From Aequorivita sp. (GTDB lineage Bacteria; Bacteroidota; Bacteroidia; Flavobacteriales; Flavobacteriaceae): a stretch of DNA of 55,005 nt. Each line of letters begins with the position of its first letter. The first letter of the stretch is position 1. The stretch lies in the NCBI GenBank assembly GCA_026646335.1, contig JAPKFY010000005.1:1-55005 (forward strand). The letters are read 5' to 3'. Below the pieces are notes generated by a model, which did no database searches, had not been told where the DNA came from, and saw only the letters and a list, made by a program, of their open reading frames with translations. Of this stretch, positions 16,237 to 23,342 are shown piece after piece. Both the position numbers and the translations under genes were made by a program.

Positions 16237-17550
16237 ATGAGTTTTAAAGACAAATTATTATCATCATACATAGCCTTGGAGGATTATCTGGAGTTTGATT
16301 CGCCGTTGCATGATATTCGGAACAACGCCATTAAAATCTTTGAGGAAAAGGGATTTCCAACCAAAAAAGAGGAAGCCTGGAAATACACTTCACTGAATCC
16401 ATTGCTGAAACCAGATTACAGCGTCTATTCCAATAAAGAGCGGAATGTAGAACTGAAAAACGTTCGCAAATATTTCCTTCACGAAATAGACACCTATAAA
16501 TTGGTTTTTGTGGACGGCGTTTACAATTCATTCCTTTCGGAAACAACGCACGACACCTTGGACGTTTGTTTAATGTCTGCCGCTTTAAACAAAAGCAAAT
16601 ACAAGCCTGTGATTGAGGCATACTTTAACAAAGCAGCCAAAAGTGATAGTTTGACTTCGCTTAATACTGCTTTCACAAAAGAAGGTGCTTACATCAACAT
16701 TCCAGCGCACAAAGAAGTTGAAAAACCTATTGAAATTATCAATTTTTCTACTGGAAATGAAGCTGCAATGTTTCTTCAGCCTAGAAATTTGATTGTGGTT
16801 GGTGAAAACGCACACGTTCAAATCATTGAGCGTCACCAAAGTCTTTCCAGTAATGAAGTTTTGACCAATTCAGTAACAGAGATTTTCGCTGAAAAGCGCG
16901 CTTACGTTGACTATTATAAAATCCAAACCGATGAAGCAACCGCTTCGCTGATTGACAATACCTATATTTCGCAGCAACGCGATACTGTTTGCCGCGTGCA
17001 TACTTTCTCCTTTGGCGGAAACTTGGTGCGCAACAACCTCAACTTTTATCAAAAGGGCGAAAACTGTGATTCCACATTAAAAGGGATTACAATTTTGGAA
17101 GGCAATCAGCATGTGGACCACAACACTTTGGTACACCACATTGCGCCAAATTGTGAAAGTCATCAAGATTACAAAGGTCTTTTTGCGGAATCGTCCATAG
17201 GAGTTTTCAACGGAAAAATAGTTGTTGAAAAAGATGCCCAAAAAACCGATGCCTTTCAGCAGAACAACAACATCCTGATTGACGATAAAGCCACGATAAA
17301 CGCCAAACCACAATTGGAGATATTTGCAGACGACGTGAAATGTTCCCACGGTTGTACCATTGGCCAGTTTGACGAAGAAGCTTTATTTTACCTTCGAAGC
17401 CGCGGGATTGGCCTGAAAGAAGCTCGCGCTTTATTGATGTACGCTTTCGCAAACACCGTTTTGGAAAGTGTAAAAATTCCAGAATTGAAAGTTAGGATCA
17501 ACAAGCTTATTGCCAATAAAATAGGGGTTAGTTTGGGGTTTGAGCTTTAA
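16237..17550 (+). CDS. sufD: Fe-S assembly protein SufD
   Basis: SufD is the SufB paralogue that completes the SufBC2D scaffold and is needed for iron entry. The 437-residue protein has the N-terminal KKEEAWKYTSLNPL motif near residue 40, a beta-helix middle with repeated short strands, and the family's C-terminal block CSHGCTIGQFDEEALFYLRS near 370-389 and GLKEARALLMYAFA. The start is ATG 16237, 6 bases after the heptamer array, and sufS begins 11 bases after its stop, so translation is probably coupled despite the upstream insertion. Confidence 0.96.
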   Translation: MSFKDKLLSSYIALEDYLEFDSPLHDIRNNAIKIFEEKGFPTKKEEAWKYTSLNPLLKPDYSVYSNKERNVELKNVRKYFLHEIDTYKLVFVDGVYNSFLSETTHDTLDVCLMSAALNKSKYKPVIEAYFNKAAKSDSLTSLNTAFTKEGAYINIPAHKEVEKPIEIINFSTGNEAAMFLQPRNLIVVGENAHVQIIERHQSLSSNEVLTNSVTEIFAEKRAYVDYYKIQTDEATASLIDNTYISQQRDTVCRVHTFSFGGNLVRNNLNFYQKGENCDSTLKGITILEGNQHVDHNTLVHHIAPNCESHQDYKGLFAESSIGVFNGKIVVEKDAQKTDAFQQNNNILIDDKATINAKPQLEIFADDVKCSHGCTIGQFDEEALFYLRSRGIGLKEARALLMYAFANTVLESVKIPELKVRINKLIANKIGVSLGFEL

Positions 17551-17561
17551 AATAATTTCTT

Positions 17562-18779
17562 ATGTCGTTTGATGTTCAAAAAATACGCAACGATTTCCCC
17601 ATCCTTTCCCGAAAGGTGAACGGCTATCCGCTGGTGTATTTGGACAATGCGGCCACCTCACAAAAACCGCAGCAGGTTATTGACAGCATTGTGGATTATT
17701 ACAGCAATTACAATGCAAATATCCACCGAGGTGTGCACACGCTTTCACAGGAAGCAACGGACGCTTACGAAGCTGCCCGGAAAAAAATACAAACCCATTT
17801 TAATGCAAAGGAAGCTCACGAAATTATTTTCACCGCAGGCACAACCCACGGAATAAATCTGGTTGCAAATGGTTTTTCTGAAATCCTTAAAAAAGGTGAT
17901 GAAATAATTGTTTCCGCAATGGAACACCACAGCAATATTGTGCCGTGGCAAATGCTTTGCGAAAAAACGGGCGCCATTTTGAAAGTGATTCCGATGAATG
18001 AGGAAGGGGTTTTGATTTTTTCGGAATATGAAAAATTGCTATCCGAAAAAACGAAACTCGTTTTTGTAAACCATATTTCAAACGCATTGGGAACCATAAA
18101 CCCAATAGAAAAAATTATTGAAAAAGCGCACAGAGTTGGAGCAGCAGTGCTTATAGACGGCGCGCAATCCTGTTCGCACATAAAACCAGATTTACAAAAG
18201 CTGAAGGTAGATTTCTACGTAACTTCCGCCCACAAAATGTGTGGCCCAACTGGCATGGGGATTCTTTATATGAAAGAAGCATGGGGCAACAAACTTCCAC
18301 CCTATCAAGGCGGTGGCGAGATGATTGCTGAAGTAAGTTTCGAGAAAACCACTTACGCAGGACTTCCACATAAATTTGAAGCAGGAACGCCCAACATTTG
18401 TGGTGGAATTGCTTTTGGAGCAGCTATTGACTATCTAAACGCAATCGGTTTTGAAGCAATTGAAAAGCACGAAAACGAACTTTTAAAATACGCCACAGAA
18501 AAACTGTTGGAAATAGAAGGATTAAAAATTTACGGTACTGGCCCTGATAAGACCTCGGTAGTTTCCTTTAATATTGAAGGCATTCACCCGTACGATATTG
18601 GGACGATTGTTGACAAATTGGGCATTGCCGTGAGAACTGGCCACCATTGTGCCCAACCCATTATGGATTTTTATAAAATTCCCGGAACCGTTCGGGCTTC
18701 CTTTGCTTTTTACAACACTTTGGAGGAAGTGGACGCTTTGGCAAAGGCCGTAAAAAAAGCTAAATTGATGTTAAGCTAA
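17562..18779 (+). CDS. sufS: cysteine desulfurase SufS
   Basis: SufS is the PLP-dependent group II cysteine desulfurase that supplies sulfur from cysteine. The 405-residue protein has the PLP lysine in SAHKMCGPTGMG near residue 225, the His of MEHHSN near 124, and the active-site Cys363 in RTGHHCAQP, where the persulfide forms before transfer to SufE. The group II pattern of a short loop around the Cys agrees with the SufE homologue encoded just downstream, which would stimulate it. Confidence 0.96.
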   Translation: MSFDVQKIRNDFPILSRKVNGYPLVYLDNAATSQKPQQVIDSIVDYYSNYNANIHRGVHTLSQEATDAYEAARKKIQTHFNAKEAHEIIFTAGTTHGINLVANGFSEILKKGDEIIVSAMEHHSNIVPWQMLCEKTGAILKVIPMNEEGVLIFSEYEKLLSEKTKLVFVNHISNALGTINPIEKIIEKAHRVGAAVLIDGAQSCSHIKPDLQKLKVDFYVTSAHKMCGPTGMGILYMKEAWGNKLPPYQGGGEMIAEVSFEKTTYAGLPHKFEAGTPNICGGIAFGAAIDYLNAIGFEAIEKHENELLKYATEKLLEIEGLKIYGTGPDKTSVVSFNIEGIHPYDIGTIVDKLGIAVRTGHHCAQPIMDFYKIPGTVRASFAFYNTLEEVDALAKAVKKAKLMLS

Positions 18780-18789
18780 CCCATCACTA

Positions 18790-18831
18790 AAAGTTAAAAC
18801 TTGAACTTTGAATGTTCAACTTTAAAACGAA
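18790..18831. repeat. degenerate heptamer array between sufS and the META gene
   Basis: Six 7-base units in phase: AAAGTTA, AAACTTG, AACTTTG, AATGTTC, AACTTTA, AAACGAA. AACTTGAAC (18798-18806) and GTTCAACTT (18814-18822) also form a hairpin with one mismatch and a 7-base loop. Confidence 0.5.
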
Positions 18832-18836
18832 AAAAC

Positions 18837-19277
18837 ATGAAAACACTTGCCACCTTATCATTATTAATATTTGCAGTAATCTTTACAAGTTGTGACGAAA
18901 CCAAAAAAGTAATTGACGTTGCCGGAAGTGTTCAGCTAACGGGCAATTATACCGTTTCCACAATAAATGGAAAGAAACTAGTCAATACCACAAACCCAAC
19001 ATTTACACTTTCTGCTCTGGACAATTCCTTCCGCGGAACGACGGGATGTAATTCAGTATTTGGCAATTATACCATTGATCTCTACGCAATCAATTTTGGC
19101 CAACTTGCCGTGAGTGAAAAGATGTGTATGGATAAAAACATTATGAAAACCGAGCGGGACTTTTTGGACGCACTAAACAACACTGGGTCCTATGCTTTGG
19201 AAAATAACGTACTCACTTTGTATTCCAAAACAGATAGAAGCGTCTTGCTTAGCGCAACAAAAGACAAAACCAATTAA
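18837..19277 (+). CDS. META-domain lipoprotein
   Basis: A 146-residue lipoprotein (lipobox FTSC, Cys19) with a META (DUF306) domain. Landmarks are LTGNYTVSTINGKKL, the TTGCNSVFGNYTID motif near residue 75, and LAVSEKMCMDK, where META proteins usually have TxMAC. Members such as HslJ are linked to heat and stress in the envelope. It sits inside the suf operon between sufS and sufE, 15 bases before sufE; this is the second envelope lipoprotein in this operon. The ATG at 18837 is preferred because the signal peptide starts there. Confidence 0.8.
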   Translation: MKTLATLSLLIFAVIFTSCDETKKVIDVAGSVQLTGNYTVSTINGKKLVNTTNPTFTLSALDNSFRGTTGCNSVFGNYTIDLYAINFGQLAVSEKMCMDKNIMKTERDFLDALNNTGSYALENNVLTLYSKTDRSVLLSATKDKTN

Positions 19278-19292
19278 AAAGTACCCAAGACG

Positions 19293-19718
19293 ATGACGAT
19301 TGAAGCAATACAGGAAGAATTGATTGACGAATTTTCTATGTTCGACGACTGGATGCAGCGCTATGAATATATGATAGAGCTTGGCAAATCACTTCCTTTG
19401 ATTGACGAAAACTTAAAGACCGATGACAAGCTCATCAAGGGTTGCCAGAGTAAAGTGTGGCTCAATTCTGAAATGAAAGACGGTAAAATCATTTTCACAG
19501 CAGATAGCGATGCCATTATTACCAAAGGAATTATTGCAATTTTGGTACGGGTTTTTTCAGACCAAAAACCACAGGCAATACTGGATGCTAATACTGATTT
19601 TATTGACGAAATTGGCTTGAAAGAACACCTTTCGCCTACTCGGGCAAACGGTTTGGTTTCAATGATAAAGCAAATGAAAATGTATGCCTTGGCATACCAG
19701 ACTCAAATTAAAAATTAA
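19293..19718 (+). CDS. sufE: sulfur acceptor SufE
   Basis: SufE accepts persulfide sulfur from SufS and delivers it to the SufBCD scaffold. The 141-residue protein carries the active Cys51 in IKGCQSKVWL, the same position as in E. coli SufE, and the conserved LKEHLSPTRANG segment near the C-terminus. It is 15 bases behind the META lipoprotein gene and 4 bases before the DUF59 gene. Confidence 0.95.
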   Translation: MTIEAIQEELIDEFSMFDDWMQRYEYMIELGKSLPLIDENLKTDDKLIKGCQSKVWLNSEMKDGKIIFTADSDAIITKGIIAILVRVFSDQKPQAILDANTDFIDEIGLKEHLSPTRANGLVSMIKQMKMYALAYQTQIKN

Positions 19719-19722
19719 ACAA

Positions 19723-20052
19723 ATGGAAGCAGATACAGAAATTGACATGGCCGAATTAGGCGAAAAAATAATTGAGGTTATAAAAACCATTTACGATCCA
19801 GAAATCCCCGTGGATATTTATGAACTTGGACTTATTTACGACGTCTTTATTAACGAAGACCGCGAAGTAAAAATACTGATGACCTTAACTACTCCAAACT
19901 GCCCAGTTGCAGAAAGTTTGCCAATGGAAGTAGAAGACAAGGTAAAATCAATGAAAATGGTAAAAGGTGCCGAAGTGGAAATAACCTTCGACCCGCCGTG
20001 GACCCAAGAACTGATGAGCGAAGAAGCCAAGTTGGAACTTGGAATGCTTTAA
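19723..20052 (+). CDS. sufT: SUF-associated DUF59/MIP18 protein (SufT-like)
   Basis: A 109-residue protein of the MIP18/DUF59 family, which acts in Fe-S cluster maturation. The signatures are TIYDPEIPVDIYELGLIYD near residue 22 and LTTPNCPVAESLP near 64, where the Cys is thought to be functional, then ITFDPPWTQELMSEEAK. Placement straight after sufE agrees with SufT-like annotation. The start at ATG 19723 leaves a 4-base gap to sufE; an earlier in-frame codon overlaps sufE and is not used. A perfect heptamer tandem repeat begins 3 bases after its stop. Confidence 0.9.
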   Translation: MEADTEIDMAELGEKIIEVIKTIYDPEIPVDIYELGLIYDVFINEDREVKILMTLTTPNCPVAESLPMEVEDKVKSMKMVKGAEVEITFDPPWTQELMSEEAKLELGML

Positions 20053-20055
20053 AAA

Positions 20056-20116
20056 GGCTGTAGGCTGTAGGCTGTAGGCTGTAGGCTGTAGGCTGTAGGC
20101 TGTAGGCTGTAGGCTG
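20056..20116. repeat. perfect heptamer tandem repeat (GGCTGTA)8.7
   Basis: Sixty-one bases of GGCTGTA repeated without a mismatch, eight full units and five bases of a ninth, beginning 3 bases after the sufT stop codon. It shares the TAGGC core with the second perfect array at 21705-21780. Confidence 0.97.
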
Positions 20117-20122
20117 AAAAAT

Positions 20123-20158
20123 ACTTTTTACTTTTAACTATTTTACTTATAACTCTTT
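20123..20158. repeat. decayed heptamer array, consensus ACTTTTN
   Basis: Directly after the perfect array come ACTTTTT, ACTTTTA, ACTATTTT, ACTTATA, ACTCTTT: 7-base units with one 8-base slip, ending 3 bases before the GTG start of the DUF2480 gene. Confidence 0.45.
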
Positions 20159-20161
20159 TCA

Positions 20162-20668
20162 GTGTCTGAAGAAATCATAAACCGCGTAGCGAACAGCAAG
20201 CTTTTAACCTTTGACCTTGAGGAAATCTATCCGAAGGGCGAGCGGGTTTCTTTTGATATTTCGCAATGGTTACTGGAAGGCATCGTGCTTCGTGAAAGTG
20301 AGTTTCGGAAAAAAGCTTCGGAACACGATTGGGCACAATACCAGGATAAGTATGTTGCGCTTTTCTGCAGCACGGATGCTATTGTTCCAGGGTGGGCGTA
20401 TTTGCTTTTATCACTTCATTTGGCGCCCTTAGCCAAGAAAGTGACCGTTGGTAGTTTAGACGAACTGGAAAGCATTCTTTTTGCTGAATTGCTTCAGAAT
20501 ATTGATATTTCAGAATACATAGACAAACCAGTTATTATTAAAGGTTGCGCCCATAAACCCATTCCACAGAATGCCTATGTTCTTTTGGCGCAAAAACTTC
20601 AGCCTGTCGCAAAAAGCATTATGTATGGCGAGGCTTGTTCTTCTGTTCCACTTTTTAAAAGAAAGTAG
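20162..20668 (+). CDS. DUF2480 family protein
   Basis: A soluble 168-residue protein of the DUF2480 family, restricted largely to Bacteroidota and often found beside suf genes. Conserved-looking candidate metal ligands are Cys69 (LFCSTDAIVPGWAY), Cys129 and His131 (KGCAHKPIP) and Cys159 (GEACSSVPLFK). The pattern would suit an iron-sulfur or zinc site, but this is inference. The start is GTG at 20162. It is the last gene in line with the suf operon, after the heptamer arrays; the next gene has its own promoter box. Confidence 0.85.
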   Translation: MSEEIINRVANSKLLTFDLEEIYPKGERVSFDISQWLLEGIVLRESEFRKKASEHDWAQYQDKYVALFCSTDAIVPGWAYLLLSLHLAPLAKKVTVGSLDELESILFAELLQNIDISEYIDKPVIIKGCAHKPIPQNAYVLLAQKLQPVAKSIMYGEACSSVPLFKRK

Positions 20669-20750
20669 AAAAATTTAAATTTCAAAGTAAGAATTCACAA
20701 AAAAAGTATTGTTTTTGGCTCTGTCACTGCCATATATTTAAAAGAGTAAG

Positions 20751-20758
20751 TACTTTTG
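20751..20758 (+). promoter_or_regulatory. promoter -7 box of the DUF3078 gene
   Basis: TACTTTTG matches TAnnTTTG and lies 23 bases before the start codon of the next gene. The -33 element is not obvious. Confidence 0.5.
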
Positions 20759-20781
20759 CAAAAACAAAACCTCTTATAAAG

Positions 20782-21708
20782 ATGAAAAATATTTTATTTC
20801 TTGCAATTCTTTTTGCTGTGCCTTTGGCTATGTTTGCCCAAGAAGAAACTCCAAAAGATTCTATTCCCAATGGATGGACTCGTGCCGGAAACCTTTCATT
20901 ATTATTCAACCAAGCCGCATTTAACCACGAATGGACTGGTGGTGGAACTTCAAACTATTCAGGAAACCTTTCACTAACTTATGATTTCAATTATAAGCAC
21001 GATAAAATTTCTTGGAACAACCGTTTGACTGGAGAATATGGCTTAACCAAAAATAAGGACGATAAGTACTCCCGCAAGACCAACGACCGTTTGGAGTTAA
21101 ACTCCATTTTAGGCCAGCAGATAAAAGAAAGAAATTGGTATTATTCATTGTTTTTTAACTTCAAAACCCAGTTTGCTCCGGGTTATGAATTTAATACGGA
21201 CCTTAACCCAGACGACGAAGGGTATCGTACCGAAACCACTCATATCTTGTCACCTGCCTATATACAGTTTGGCCCTGGTATGCTATGGAAAAAAAGCGAC
21301 AATCTGTTTGTGAATATTTCTCCTGCTACCGCAAAACTTATATTAGTTGACAAAGATTTTACTGCAGTAGATGAGTCTGTTCCTGGTGCGTTGGATGCAT
21401 ATAACGAAAACAAATATTTCGGGGTTGACGCCAATGAAAGCACCCGTTTTGAATTTGGTGCTTCGCTTTCTGCCTATGCCAAGTTTAATATTATGGCGAA
21501 TATTTCCGCAGAAAACATTTTGAATCTTTATTCAAATTACCTTGATGATCCACAAAATGTTGATATTGATTACACTTTTAACCTAGTGATGAATGTGAAT
21601 AAATACATTACATCAAACGTAACCTTTCAAGCAATTTATGATGACAATGCCGTGCAAGGCTTCCAGATTCGTGAGGCTTTGGGGGTTGGGGTGACTTATG
21701 GGTTTTAG
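20782..21708 (+). CDS. DUF3078 outer-membrane beta-barrel protein
   Basis: A 308-residue protein with a signal peptide (cleavage after about FAQ, residue 20) and alternating beta strands to the C-terminal Phe (VGVTYGF), typical of outer-membrane barrels. GWTRAGNLSLLFNQAAFNHEWTGGG (in part) is the start signature of DUF3078. Its role is unknown; it may be a channel. It is transcribed alone from the box at 20751. Its TAG stop codon (21706-21708) lies inside the first unit of a heptamer tandem repeat, and a terminator follows. Confidence 0.85.
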   Translation: MKNILFLAILFAVPLAMFAQEETPKDSIPNGWTRAGNLSLLFNQAAFNHEWTGGGTSNYSGNLSLTYDFNYKHDKISWNNRLTGEYGLTKNKDDKYSRKTNDRLELNSILGQQIKERNWYYSLFFNFKTQFAPGYEFNTDLNPDDEGYRTETTHILSPAYIQFGPGMLWKKSDNLFVNISPATAKLILVDKDFTAVDESVPGALDAYNENKYFGVDANESTRFEFGASLSAYAKFNIMANISAENILNLYSNYLDDPQNVDIDYTFNLVMNVNKYITSNVTFQAIYDDNAVQGFQIREALGVGVTYGF

Positions 21709-21780
21709 GCGTTAGGCGTTAGGCGTTAGGCGTTAGGCGTTAGGCGTTAGGCGTTAGGCGTTAGGCGTTAGGCGTTAGGC
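21705..21780. repeat. perfect heptamer tandem repeat (TTAGGCG)10.9 overlapping a stop codon
   Basis: Seventy-six bases of TTAGGCG, ten full units plus six bases, without mismatch. The first unit supplies the stop codon TAG of the DUF3078 gene. It ends 6 bases before a bidirectional terminator. Confidence 0.97.
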
Positions 21781-21786
21781 AAAAAT

Positions 21787-21824
21787 AAAAAAGCTGTCAG
21801 GTTTTATTACTTGGCAGCTTTTTT
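21787..21824. terminator. bidirectional terminator between DUF3078 gene and hflX
   Basis: AAAAAAGCTGTCA (21787-21799) pairs with TGGCAGCTTTTTT (21812-21824), 13 base pairs with one G-U, A-rich on the left and T-rich on the right, so it can end transcription from both convergent genes. Confidence 0.85.
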
Positions 21825-21846
21825 ATACTCTTATTACAAACAATTT

Positions 21847-23058
21847 TTAATCTTCCTCGGTATATTCATCATACAGAAAGCTATTGTACGGAAAACGGGT
21901 TGTGTGTATTTCCTTCACTTTTTCATAAACAAGTTTTCGGAACTCACTGAAATTTTCTTTGTTTAATGCTGAAATGAAAATTGCCTCGCCATTCAGTTTT
22001 GCCATCCAGGTTTGTTTCCATTCTTCCAGAGTGTAATGGGCTTTGGTTTTTTCGGTCATTAAATCGTCCTCCTCAATTTCTTCGGGATGATAGGCATCAA
22101 TCTTGTTGAAAACCATAATTGTTGGTTTGTCTGCGCTGCCTATTTCCTCAAGGGTTTTATCTACGGAATCAATATGATGTTCAAAAGAAGGATGGCTAAT
22201 ATCTACCACGTGCAACAACAAATCTGCTTCGCGCACTTCATCCAACGTACTCTTGAATGATTCAACAAGTTGGGTGGGCAATTTCCTGATGAAACCTACG
22301 GTATCGGTAAGTAAAAATGGAAGGTTGCCTATAACCACTTTGCGAACGGTAGTGTCAAGCGTTGCAAAGAGTTTATCTTCTGCAAAAACATCGCTTTTAC
22401 TGATTGAGTTCATCAATGTAGATTTTCCCACGTTTGTGTAACCAACCAAAGCCACACGCACCAATGCGCCACGATTGCCGCGTTGCACTTCCATTTGGCG
22501 GTCAATTTTTTTCAATTTGTCTTTTAGCAATGCAATCCGGTCACGAACAATACGTCTGTCCGTTTCAATCTCCGTTTCCCCCGGACCGCGCATCCCGATA
22601 CCCCCTCGCTGGCGTTCCAAGTGTGTCCACATTCCGGCAAGACGCGGTAGCAAATATTGGTATTGAGCAAGTTCAACTTGGGTTCTAGCATAGCTGGTTT
22701 GTGCTCTTTGGGCAAAAATATCCAGGATCAAGTTGGTGCGGTCCAACACTTTGCAGTCTAACTCTTTTTGGATGTTTTTTTGTTGGCCCGGTGATAGTTC
22801 ATCATCAAATATAACCACACCCACCTCGTTTTCTTCAACAAAACTTTTCACTTCCTCCAACTTTCCGGTTCCAATAAAAGTTTTCGGATTGGGCACGTCT
22901 ATTTTTTGGGTAAAGCGTTTTAGCACTTGGCCTCCGGCGGTATAAGCCAAAAATTCAAGTTCATCAAGGTATTCTTCAGATTTTTCTTCGTCCTGAAATT
23001 TTGTAATCAGTCCGATCAACACTGTTTTTTCGTAAGAAATGTCCGTTTGCTCTATCAT
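21847..23058 (-). CDS. hflX: ribosome-associated GTPase HflX
   Basis: HflX is a GTPase that splits or rescues ribosomes under stress. The 403-residue protein has the N-terminal glycine-rich HflX domain (VIFDDELSPGQQKNI, GPGETEIETDRR near residue 160) and the G domain with G1 GYTNVGKSTL, G3 DTVGFIRKLP and G4 NKIDAY. The start at 23058 (MIEQTDISYEKT) is preferred over a codon 63 bases upstream, since the added residues would be hydrophobic and lie in the promoter region. The gene stands alone. Confidence 0.94.
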   Translation of the reverse strand: MIEQTDISYEKTVLIGLITKFQDEEKSEEYLDELEFLAYTAGGQVLKRFTQKIDVPNPKTFIGTGKLEEVKSFVEENEVGVVIFDDELSPGQQKNIQKELDCKVLDRTNLILDIFAQRAQTSYARTQVELAQYQYLLPRLAGMWTHLERQRGGIGMRGPGETEIETDRRIVRDRIALLKDKLKKIDRQMEVQRGNRGALVRVALVGYTNVGKSTLMNSISKSDVFAEDKLFATLDTTVRKVVIGNLPFLLTDTVGFIRKLPTQLVESFKSTLDEVREADLLLHVVDISHPSFEHHIDSVDKTLEEIGSADKPTIMVFNKIDAYHPEEIEEDDLMTEKTKAHYTLEEWKQTWMAKLNGEAIFISALNKENFSEFRKLVYEKVKEIHTTRFPYNSFLYDEYTEED

Positions 23059-23074
23059 AAAATAATTTATAGCG

Positions 23075-23082
23075 CAAAGGTA
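23075..23082 (-). promoter_or_regulatory. hflX promoter -7 box
   Basis: On the minus strand TACCTTTG matches TAnnTTTG, 16 bases before the chosen hflX start. It supports the downstream start codon, as the longer reading frame would begin upstream of this box. Confidence 0.5.
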
Positions 23083-23245
23083 CAAAACACTTAGCAAGAG
23101 TTTTTTGTACTTTACAAGCAATTAACAATATTTCATTTTTTAAAAATGAAGGCTATGCCCATAAAAATCTATGCAGAATCTAAACATCTAAATGGTTTGA
23201 GCTATTCCATTCCTTTATAATCAATCTTTTCATTAAAAAGATAAT

Positions 23246-23271
23246 TAGGTTTGTGCAAGAATATATTCTTG
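23246..23271 (+). promoter_or_regulatory. adhesin promoter box and 16-base perfect palindrome
   Basis: TAGGTTTG (23246-23253) matches TAnnTTTG. Two bases later is CAAGAATATATTCTTG (23256-23271), a perfect 16-base palindrome at the expected transcription start. It could be an operator for a dimeric regulator or a hairpin at the RNA 5' end. The leader to the ATG at 23343 is about 80 bases. Confidence 0.4.
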
Positions 23272-23342
23272 AAATTTTATATATTTCGATGTTAAAAAAA
23301 AGTTAACAGATTACAATTATAATAACCACCAATTAAAACTTT

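Noticed and set aside
20056..21780. CRISPR-like tandem repeats
   Set aside because: The units are 7 bases long with no spacers, and no cas genes are nearby.
21705..21780. Telomere-like sequence (TTAGGC is a nematode telomere unit)
   Set aside because: The unit is TTAGGCG in an internal chromosomal position between bacterial genes; the likeness is chance.
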